Shown: in pieces, positions 1 through 5,704 of the stretch
How positions within the stretch are numbered: position 1 is the stretch's first letter
Layout: each line of letters begins with the position of its first letter
Origin: Bacteroidales bacterium
GTDB taxonomy: Bacteria; Bacteroidota; Bacteroidia; Bacteroidales; UBA1402
Direction of reading: 5' to 3'
Assembly (NCBI GenBank): GCA_023230125.1
Contig: JALNXZ010000046.1
Location: forward strand, 1-9,373
Length of the DNA: 9,373 nt
Made by a program: the position numbers and the translations under genes
The notes under the pieces: model-generated
Told to the model about the DNA's origin: nothing
Databases searched by the model: none
What the model saw: the letters and a program-made list of their open reading frames with translations, nothing else

Positions 1-648
1 ATCCTTGCCACCCGAAACATTTGTCTCGAGTAATCTGGAATTGTTGCCAATATTATATGTCGGAGTTGAAGAATAACCTTGAGTCGGCATGTTGTTGTTA
101 GCTGTGATGTCGTTTCCATAAGAGTATGATGTATTTTGACATTCATAACCGCCAATCAATTGAGCGCCGAAGAATCCCTGTAACCGTGAATAGCCCCTTC
201 TGATTTCAGCACCCAATGACATATACATGTTTTTACTCGATTGGGTACATTCGTCTGTTACCTGAGCTATACTGGCCGTGTTTTCGATATAAGCTACATC
301 ATTCCGTACATATTTGGAAGAGGTGATGTTGCTATTGTCCACGCTGAAGGATGCACGCAAGGCAAAATCCTCATAAATGAAATATTTTCCGGAAATGGAA
401 ATGTCTCCATTATAGCTGGGGCTACTGAATACGGAAGGAAAAGTGTTGTTGGTATTATTGTTGAACATATTTCCGACGTAGGTCATCACTGGCGTCAGAA
501 TGTCTACAGATAGACCAAGGTCTCCAATCTGGGGTGTGTATATTTTTTCAGCTTTGATCAGTTTGACCGGAGAAACGGAAGATTCCTGAGCATAGATATT
601 TGTTACGATGACAAGACCAGTCAAAAGAAAAAAAAATGTTTTTTTCAT
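1..648 (-). CDS. Exported, probable outer-membrane beta-barrel protein (N-terminal part, runs off left edge)
   Basis: The reading frame starts at the ATG complementary to 646-648 and stays open to base 1, giving 216 codons with no stop. Residues 1-20 form a clear signal peptide: the start MKKTFFFLLTGLVIVTNIYA has two lysines, then a Phe/Leu-rich core, then Ala before Gln21, so the product leaves the cytoplasm. The mature part is rich in Asn, Ser, Thr, Tyr and Gly. It contains alternating stretches typical of beta strands (for example around residues 83-100, GDISISGKYFIYEDFALRAS) and Gly/aromatic segments such as GFFGAQLIGGY near residues 158-168, which suggests an outer-membrane beta-barrel. 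I do not recognise a specific family and the C-terminus is missing, so no substrate or role can be given. It lies directly downstream of tRNA-Leu on the same strand. Only 23 bases separate its ATG from the terminator-like hairpin, and no convincing promoter of its own is visible there. Confidence 0.75.
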   Translation of the reverse strand, partial: MKKTFFFLLTGLVIVTNIYAQESSVSPVKLIKAEKIYTPQIGDLGLSVDILTPVMTYVGNMFNNNTNNTFPSVFSSPSYNGDISISGKYFIYEDFALRASFSVDNSNITSSKYVRNDVAYIENTASIAQVTDECTQSSKNMYMSLGAEIRRGYSRLQGFFGAQLIGGYECQNTSYSYGNDITANNNMPTQGYSSTPTYNIGNNSRLLETNVSGGKD

Positions 649-671
649 GGTGTGAAGATTTTGATTATAAA

Positions 672-690
672 AAAGCCCGGGGAGGGCTTT
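672..690 (-). terminator. Terminator-like hairpin between tRNA-Leu and the outer-membrane protein gene
   Basis: On the minus strand a perfect 7-bp stem (AAAGCCC with GGGCTTT) encloses a 5-nt loop (TCCCC). The stem runs into a T stretch: plus-strand A bases 669-674 read as six T. This is the form of a short intrinsic terminator. It lies 13 bases after the tRNA 3' end and is the likely end of the tRNA transcript. Because it also sits just before the start codon of the downstream gene, it could instead act as an attenuator or 5' leader hairpin. Confidence 0.6.
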
Positions 691-703
691 AAAATATCGA
701 ATG

Positions 704-785
704 TGCGCCCGAAGGGACTCGAACCCCCACGCCTCTCGGCACCAGATCCTAAGTCTGGCGTGGCTACCAATTACACCACGAGCGC
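704..785 (-). tRNA. tRNA-Leu, anticodon UAG
   Basis: The minus strand folds as a complete class II tRNA of 82 nt. The 7-bp acceptor stem pairs 779-785 (GCGCTCG as RNA-sense DNA) with 705-711 (CGGGCGC), with discriminator A at 704. The anticodon stem is CCAGA/TCTGG, and its loop CTTAGGA carries anticodon TAG at 749-751, which reads CUN leucine codons. The extra arm GCC-GAGA-GGC is the long variable arm expected for tRNA-Leu. The T loop is the standard TTCGAGT. The 3' CCA is not encoded: the genome continues CAT after the discriminator, so CCA must be added by the tRNA nucleotidyltransferase. Confidence 0.97.
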
Positions 786-807
786 GATATGCTGAATATA
801 CGAGCTG

Positions 808-815
808 CAAAAGTA
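808..815 (-). promoter_or_regulatory. Bacteroides-type -7 promoter element for tRNA-Leu
   Basis: The minus strand reads TACTTTTG, an exact match to the Bacteroidota primary sigma -7 consensus TAnnTTTG, 22 bases upstream of the tRNA 5' end. Initiation a few bases downstream would give a 5' leader of roughly 15 nt. I could not find a matching TTTG -33 box at the usual distance, so the assignment rests on the -7 element and its position. Confidence 0.6.
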
Positions 816-844
816 GGAAAAATTTGTTAATAATAAAATCAGAT

Positions 845-862
845 TTGAATAAAGCTATTCAA
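845..862 (-). terminator. Weak hairpin downstream of the S41 peptidase gene
   Basis: TTGAATA (845-851) and TATTCAA (856-862) form a perfect but AT-rich 7-bp stem around a 4-nt loop. The hairpin begins 32 bases past the S41 stop codon on the minus strand and is followed there by an A/T-rich stretch (ATCTGATTTT). It may be a weak terminator for the S41 transcript. On the plus strand it is followed by a run of eight T, but no plus-strand gene ends here. Only the fold is seen; the role is inferred. Confidence 0.3.
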
Positions 863-894
863 TAAGTCTCTTTTTTTTCGGAAAAGATGGATGG

Positions 895-1890
895 TCAAAT
901 TTTCTGCAATAGAGAATAAGCTGTTTCAATAATGACATCTACTTCTCTTTGTATATCGCGTTTGGTCAGATAAACCGTACTATCCGGTTCAATGCCTTCT
1001 TCGGTGAGTTTGTATTTTTCATCATAGGTCGGACAAGAGGAAAAGCGGACACTCCAACCATTCGGAAGCATGGAACTGATGGGAAAACCACCACCACCAC
1101 CTGTACGGTCACCCATGATGATGACATTGGGCAGCTGACGCATGACCGTAACGAATGTGTTTGTAGCACTGTAACACATCCTGTTGGTAAGAATGACTAC
1201 CTTCTTGGTGTATCTTTTTCCTTCATATGGTTCCAAATAAATAGGGTAAGGTTCGGAAAAATCATTGTGTCCAGGTCCGGTTTTATGGCGTATATATCCG
1301 CAAATGAATTTTTTTTCCGTGAAGCGGCAGGCCAGCTTATTGACATTGCTCAGATCACCTCCTGAATTGTCACGTACATCAATGATGATACCACGGCAAT
1401 TATCAAAATATTTAAATATATAATCCAAACCTGCATCGCTGACGGCAGAAGAGAAGCTATTGTAAGTGATATAGCCCACATTTCCACCTATTATCTTGTA
1501 TTTCAGCCCTGAGGCTATCTGATAATTAGTGCCTAGATAACTGCGTTGTAAAGATTCATCAAAGTTTGGATCGTAGTCTTCAAACCATTTCCAGTAACGT
1601 ATCAGATCATGTGCTGTATAGAGATTGACATGCCCGTCCTGCAAGATACAAATCATTTCTCCCAGCACTTTCAGAAGCGAGTCCGAATTTTTGCAGGTAT
1701 CCACCCGAAACGCATATTCATCATGCACTTGATCCCAATCCACACCTTTGGCGTCAAAGAAACAATACTTTTCATCCAGGATAGACCATAGGGTCTCAAA
1801 AATATTTTGAGGATCAGTACTTTCATTGACGTCTTCATGACAGGCACTGAAGCTGAATATCAGGATTAATAAAAATGCAGTTTGTTTCAT
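895..1890 (-). CDS. S41-family (tail-specific/tricorn-like) peptidase lipoprotein
   Basis: This is a 331-residue protein if started at the ATG at 1890, which gives a lipoprotein signal (MKQTAFLLILIFSFSAC, lipobox Cys17). An upstream in-frame ATG at 1938 would add 16 charged residues ahead of the signal and is unlikely. After Cys17 come H-E-D, acidic residues resembling the export signal of surface lipoproteins in Bacteroidota. A helical N-terminal region carries LQDGHVNL (83-90). The S41 fold follows: GNVGYITYNSF (136-146), DVRDNSGGDL (171-180), then TNRMCYSATN (235-244) with the probable nucleophile Ser241, then GDRTGGGGGF (260-269) and GIEPDSTVYL (299-308). The Lys that lies about 25 residues after Ser in CtpA/Prc-type enzymes is absent: that spot is inside the Gly run. 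This favours the tricorn-like branch, which also keeps a His in the N-terminal DGH motif. No PDZ domain is evident. The likely role is an envelope peptidase; its substrate is unknown. Confidence 0.88.
   Translation of the reverse strand: MKQTAFLLILIFSFSACHEDVNESTDPQNIFETLWSILDEKYCFFDAKGVDWDQVHDEYAFRVDTCKNSDSLLKVLGEMICILQDGHVNLYTAHDLIRYWKWFEDYDPNFDESLQRSYLGTNYQIASGLKYKIIGGNVGYITYNSFSSAVSDAGLDYIFKYFDNCRGIIIDVRDNSGGDLSNVNKLACRFTEKKFICGYIRHKTGPGHNDFSEPYPIYLEPYEGKRYTKKVVILTNRMCYSATNTFVTVMRQLPNVIIMGDRTGGGGGFPISSMLPNGWSVRFSSCPTYDEKYKLTEEGIEPDSTVYLTKRDIQREVDVIIETAYSLLQKI
1087..1101 (-). repeat. Five tandem GGT codons (trinucleotide repeat) in the S41 active-site region
   Basis: Five ACC units on the plus strand read as five GGT glycine codons (residues 264-268). 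They fall just after GDRT in the S41 domain. The repeat unit is a codon, so slippage would change the Gly count without breaking the frame. Confidence 0.85.
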
Positions 1891-1928
1891 ATGATAATAA
1901 TTTTTTCGTTTAAGGTCATATGGAACTC

Positions 1929-1972
1929 GCATGTCCAATTTATCATAAACTTGGACGTTTTTACAAACATGC
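1929..1972. repeat. Nested inverted repeat in the gap upstream of the S41 gene
   Basis: In the 101-bp gap between the secreted-protein gene and the S41 gene, GTCCAA (1933-1938) pairs with TTGGAC (1951-1956). The pairing continues inward as TTTA/TAAA (1939-1942 with 1946-1949) around a TCA loop, with one unpaired base at 1950. An outer pair GCAT (1929-1932) and ATGC (1969-1972) flanks it. No T-run follows on the minus strand, so it does not look like an intrinsic terminator. It may be an mRNA leader or processing structure, or a protein site. The rest of the gap is AT-rich and shows no clear TAnnTTTG element. Confidence 0.45.
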
Positions 1973-1991
1973 TCGTTTCATAGCGGCTTTT

Positions 1992-2861
1992 TTATAAAAT
2001 GCTGAAATAACTGATGTAGCCCACGGAAAAATGATTCGAGAGTACCCTGGTGCGAATATTGTTGAACAGACTGATGCGCCCCTCGTTCCAGTAACTTACG
2101 CGAAAACTGCTTTTACGGCCTGAAATGGGAATGTTGAGGCTGAGTTGCTGTCTCCAGTGTTGTTTGTTGATAGGGTTTGTGAATTTGATGATGTTTTTAT
2201 GATTGCTCAAATAGAAAATTTCGTAATAAGATTCGGCATATTCCGGAGAAAAGGCTAAACCGACCATTGCCATACTACCCTGATAACTCACGATCATTGA
2301 TTTTTTCCAAAAGGTGAATTTGTAATCAGAGAAAACAGTTATACCCAAATCAAACATTGCATCTAAGGACGCAGGATTATTGCCGTTGTGGATGCTGTAT
2401 CTTCCTCCTCCGCTTAATGCAGCAAAGGCTCCGGTGGATATATGATACTTCGGATCGGAGACAATTTGTCTTAGAATGCTTTTGCGTAAATCTATGTTTC
2501 CATATAATAGCGTAGATCCGGTCGAAGACTGACCATAAACAGGATTGATGGAATAGTTGCATCGGCTGAACCATTTCACATCATCGAAAGAGATTTTAGC
2601 GCTGTCCGGAAGACCCCATTTCAACGGTTTCATGTTCCCATTCGAAAAGAGAACAGAAATCCCGGTATGAGGCAGAGGAGATAAATAGTTATCGTATAAA
2701 TAAGTGTTACCGACTCCCAATTGCCAGTAAACACTTTTTTGATCTCTTGTTTGCGCGTTTATGGGTTGAAGCAGATAAATCCAAAATACAAACAGGATGA
2801 TATGGCTCGATTTGATATATGGATTTTCTAAAAAAACAAATTGATTATATTTTCTAATCAT
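1992..2861 (-). CDS. Secreted Bacteroidota protein of unknown function (possibly DUF3316-like)
   Basis: The protein has 289 residues. Residues 19-36 are strongly hydrophobic (IILFVFWIYLL) and end in INA before Gln37, a plausible signal peptidase I site. The 18-residue charged and polar N-terminal extension ahead of this core is longer than usual. The mature part is rich in aromatic residues, Ser, Asn and Gly, with many short alternating stretches (for example LSPLPHTGISVLFSNG at 60-75 and a Ser/Tyr/Trp-rich end such as FRVSYWNEGRISLFNN at 253-268). A beta-rich, perhaps barrel-like envelope protein is likely. The pattern YLDxxYLSPL-x-TG recalls a Bacteroidetes family of unknown function, which I believe is DUF3316, but I cannot confirm it. 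Its start codon overlaps the parC stop in an ATGA, fixing the start and implying translational coupling to parC. No enzyme motif is visible. Confidence 0.8.
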   Translation of the reverse strand: MIRKYNQFVFLENPYIKSSHIILFVFWIYLLQPINAQTRDQKSVYWQLGVGNTYLYDNYLSPLPHTGISVLFSNGNMKPLKWGLPDSAKISFDDVKWFSRCNYSINPVYGQSSTGSTLLYGNIDLRKSILRQIVSDPKYHISTGAFAALSGGGRYSIHNGNNPASLDAMFDLGITVFSDYKFTFWKKSMIVSYQGSMAMVGLAFSPEYAESYYEIFYLSNHKNIIKFTNPINKQHWRQQLSLNIPISGRKSSFRVSYWNEGRISLFNNIRTRVLSNHFSVGYISYFSIL

Positions 2862-5593
2862 TCAAATAATTTCATTTGTCCAAGGATTTCGTCAGCTAAA
2901 TCTGTATTACTTTTGACATTATCATCATCTACTTCGATTTCTACAGGACTGGGAATATTCTCATTTTCGGTCTTTTCCGGAAAGCGGAGTGGCTCCAGCT
3001 CTTTGATTTCACTAACTTCAAGTGTGGTAATGCGTTTTCCTTTTGCTTTAAAACTCTTGATGCTGATGAATTCGTCACCGTTAATCAAAGACTTCTCACG
3101 GTAGCTATCGTTTCCGCCAAATATAATTTCAAAACGCGGATAATATACATTTGTCAGGAGAATGATCTTTGTTTCTGGGTTATCGCCAATAAAAGACTGA
3201 GGTTTGGGGCTGAGTTCCAAAGAAAATCGTTTCAGGTATGGGTAGTTTTGTTGGTCTGCATCATATAATACTGCTGTCCAAATTTTATCCGCATCATATT
3301 TTTCCACAATCTTGATATCATCGTTGTAATGGTTACTCAGATCAAAGTTTGTAGTATAGAAGCTTCCGTTGTTGCGGATGACCAATATGTTGTCATCACT
3401 CTGGAACTCTCCAAGATATTCGCCTCTTTCATCGTAATTCAGGCGGAAGACATCCCTGTCAAACCAAACCTTGAGTCCACCAAGTGTGGAACCTCCTTTT
3501 TGTTTGAGCGTGATCCTGTGAATATCGTTTTTTGAAAGTATATTGCCCATGGATTGACGGCCTTTGATGTCAATTTCACTGAAGTCCTTGTCGAATTGCA
3601 GCTTCTTGATTCTTGGACCGGGTTTAAGCAAGACCTTGATTACTTCGGCTTCTCCGTTGGGATTTGCACTGAAGTACAATATGCGTGAACCGGTTACACT
3701 CTGTGTGAGATCATATTCCTTATCTCTTGTAACACCACTTACTGCGAATCTTTTGATGTACGATGCTCCGTCTTTGCCGTTGCGGTAAATCATGTTGTAA
3801 ATGGTGCGGGAGTCGTTTTTCTTGAAAACATTGACATATAAAAGGTTTTTGCCGACAAACATCTTTTCAGAGACTTTAACCACCTTGAGTTTTCCGTCCT
3901 TGTAGAAAAGAATGATGTCATCAATATTGGAGCAGGGACAAATAAATTCGTCTTTTTTCAGTCCGGTACCGATAAAGCCTTCTTCGCGGTTGATGTATAA
4001 TTTTTCGTTGGCTTCAACAACTTTTGCAGCCTCGATGGTGTCGAAGCTTCTGATTTCAGTACGGCGAGGATAGTTTTTGCCATATTTTTTCTTGAGGGCT
4101 TCAAACCATTCGATGGTATAATTTACAAGATGTGTCAAGTTGTGGTCGATTTCTTCAACTTGAGCATTCATGCTTACAATCAGTTCATCAGCCTTGACGG
4201 AGTTGAATTTCAGGATTCGGTTCATCTTGATCTCAAGGTGCTTAAGGATGTCATCGCTTGTGATTTCTCTGATGAAATTGGGCTTGAAGGGCTCTAATCG
4301 TTTGTCGACGTGACGGATAGCCTGTTCCATGCTTTTACTGTCCTCGAATCCTTTATCCTTATAAATGCGTTCTTCGATGAAGATTTTCTCAAGGGAAGCA
4401 AATAAGAGGCTTTCCTGTAGTTCCGACTTGTGAATCTCCAGTTCCCGACGTAAAAGGTCCATCGTGGTATCGGCAGAAGTTTTCAAGACTTCTGAAACAT
4501 TCAGGAAGTTAGGCTTTTCTTCACGGACCACACAGCAATTGGGTGATATGCTGATTTCACAGTCACTGAATGCATATAGCGCGTCGATGGTCTTATCAGA
4601 AGAGACACCAGGTGCAAGGTGAACCAGAATCTCTACATTTTGGGCAGTGTTGTCATCCACCTTACGGATTTTGATTTTGCCTTTGTCGTTGGCTTTCAGG
4701 ATGGATTCTATAACGGAGGAGGTAGTCCTGCCGTAAGGGATTTCAGAGATGACCAAAGTTTTGGAATCCAGTTTGCTGATTTTGGATCTGACCTTGACTG
4801 CACCACCGCGTTCACCATCGTTGTATCTGGAAACGTCTATGTAACCGCCGGTCTGGAAATCCGGAAATATTTCAAAATCCTCGCCTTGCAGATAGGCAAT
4901 CGAGGCATTGATAAGCTCATTGAAGTTGTGTGGCAAAATTTTGCAGGACAGACCGACTGCAATACCTTCCACACCTTGTGCCAGCAAGAGTGGGAACTTG
5001 ACCGGCAGGCAAATAGGTTCTTTATTCCTGCCGTCATAGGATGGTTTCCATTTGGTGGTCTTGGAATTGAATACGACGTCCAGGGCAAATTTGGAAAGCC
5101 TTGCTTCGATGTAACGAGGAGCAGCTGCTCCGTCACCAGTCAGGATATTTCCCCAGTTTCCCTGGCAATCTATCAGTATGTCTTTCTGACCCAATTGTAC
5201 CAAAGCATCTCCGATGGAAGCATCACCGTGAGGGTGAAACTGCATGGTTTGTCCGATGATGTTGGCCACTTTGTTGTATCTGCCGTCGTCAATTCTCCTC
5301 ATGGCGTGAAGGATACGACGCTGTACAGGTTTCAGCCCATCTTCAATATGTGGTACGGCGCGCTCCAGAATAACGTACGAAGCATAATCCAGAAACCAGT
5401 TCTGATACATTCCTGAAAGCTGATGTTTGACGCTGACGTCTTTATAATCGGGCACCTGATATTCCGAATGTCCGCCATCAGTGGTGTCTGTTTCGGATTC
5501 TTCTGATATGTTGAGTGTTTTTGCTTGGCTGGTATCGACTTCTTCCATTTCGCCATCTGGAATAGGTTCGTTGTCCTTGTCGTTATCTTTCAT
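2858..5593 (-). CDS. parC: DNA topoisomerase IV subunit A (ParC)
   Basis: This is the DNA-cutting and rejoining subunit of type IIA topoisomerase, which with ParE unlinks daughter chromosomes. Of 911 residues, 1-50 are an acidic, probably disordered leader. The breakage-reunion domain follows: LERAVPHIEDGLKPVQRRIL (76-95), HPHGDASIGDALV (120-132), QGNWGNILTGDGAAAPRYIE (144-163) with the active-site Tyr161 next to Arg160, then the tower and a coiled-coil region (about 370-500). Residues from about 530 to 870 have the repeated strand pattern of the C-terminal beta-pinwheel. The gyrase-specific box (QRRGGRG type) is not present; GRQSMGN at 678-684 is at best a degenerate form, which favours topoisomerase IV over GyrA. 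The tail (about 872-911) is acidic and ends QMKLFE. The position equivalent to quinolone-contact Ser83 of E. coli GyrA is Ala125, while the acidic partner (Asp87) is kept as Asp129. The stop overlaps the start of the next gene by 4 bp. GyrA is the alternative but less likely. Confidence 0.93.
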   Translation of the reverse strand: MKDNDKDNEPIPDGEMEEVDTSQAKTLNISEESETDTTDGGHSEYQVPDYKDVSVKHQLSGMYQNWFLDYASYVILERAVPHIEDGLKPVQRRILHAMRRIDDGRYNKVANIIGQTMQFHPHGDASIGDALVQLGQKDILIDCQGNWGNILTGDGAAAPRYIEARLSKFALDVVFNSKTTKWKPSYDGRNKEPICLPVKFPLLLAQGVEGIAVGLSCKILPHNFNELINASIAYLQGEDFEIFPDFQTGGYIDVSRYNDGERGGAVKVRSKISKLDSKTLVISEIPYGRTTSSVIESILKANDKGKIKIRKVDDNTAQNVEILVHLAPGVSSDKTIDALYAFSDCEISISPNCCVVREEKPNFLNVSEVLKTSADTTMDLLRRELEIHKSELQESLLFASLEKIFIEERIYKDKGFEDSKSMEQAIRHVDKRLEPFKPNFIREITSDDILKHLEIKMNRILKFNSVKADELIVSMNAQVEEIDHNLTHLVNYTIEWFEALKKKYGKNYPRRTEIRSFDTIEAAKVVEANEKLYINREEGFIGTGLKKDEFICPCSNIDDIILFYKDGKLKVVKVSEKMFVGKNLLYVNVFKKNDSRTIYNMIYRNGKDGASYIKRFAVSGVTRDKEYDLTQSVTGSRILYFSANPNGEAEVIKVLLKPGPRIKKLQFDKDFSEIDIKGRQSMGNILSKNDIHRITLKQKGGSTLGGLKVWFDRDVFRLNYDERGEYLGEFQSDDNILVIRNNGSFYTTNFDLSNHYNDDIKIVEKYDADKIWTAVLYDADQQNYPYLKRFSLELSPKPQSFIGDNPETKIILLTNVYYPRFEIIFGGNDSYREKSLINGDEFISIKSFKAKGKRITTLEVSEIKELEPLRFPEKTENENIPSPVEIEVDDDNVKSNTDLADEILGQMKLFE

Positions 5594-5644
5594 AGAAAAT
5601 TGCTGCTAAATATGTATTTTTTACGCTTTTGCAGGCGTCAAGTG

Positions 5645-5652
5645 CAAATATA
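5645..5652 (-). promoter_or_regulatory. Bacteroides-type -7 promoter element for parC
   Basis: The minus strand reads TATATTTG, an exact TAnnTTTG match, 51 bases upstream of the parC start codon. That would give a leader of about 40-45 nt. A -33 TTTG box at the usual distance is not evident. It lies only 15 bases from the opposing glyS element, in a 111-bp divergent gap. Confidence 0.5.
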
Positions 5653-5667
5653 ATTCAAAATAATCAC

Positions 5668-5675
5668 TTACTTTG
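5668..5675 (+). promoter_or_regulatory. Bacteroides-type -7 promoter element for glyS
   Basis: TTACTTTG is a near match to TAnnTTTG (the second base differs) and is followed by GCAGCC, ending 29 bases before the glyS ATG. The implied leader is about 20 nt, too short for a T-box or glycine riboswitch. No clear -33 box is seen. Confidence 0.45.
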
Positions 5676-5704
5676 CAGCCGTAGAAAAAATAATCAGAAT
5701 AATA

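Noticed and set aside
241..513. A 90-codon plus-strand open frame near the left edge
   Set aside because: The minus strand here is a continuous frame with a proper signal peptide, so the plus-strand frame is a shadow.
704..785. tRNA gene as an integration (attachment) site of a mobile element
   Set aside because: No integrase gene and no repeat of the tRNA 3' end is seen in the window; flanking genes look chromosomal.
1891..1938. Upstream ATG for the S41 protein
   Set aside because: It would place 16 mostly polar and charged residues ahead of a complete lipoprotein signal and would run through the inverted repeat; the ATG at 1890 fits better.
4619..5416. A 265-codon open frame on the plus strand
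   Set aside because: It lies wholly opposite parC, whose conserved motifs (including Tyr161) are intact; the antisense product has no recognisable motif and is best explained as a shadow frame.
5594..5704. T-box or glycine riboswitch controlling glyS
   Set aside because: The implied glyS leader is only about 20-25 nt and contains no T-box stem or paired aptamer; there is no room for such an element.
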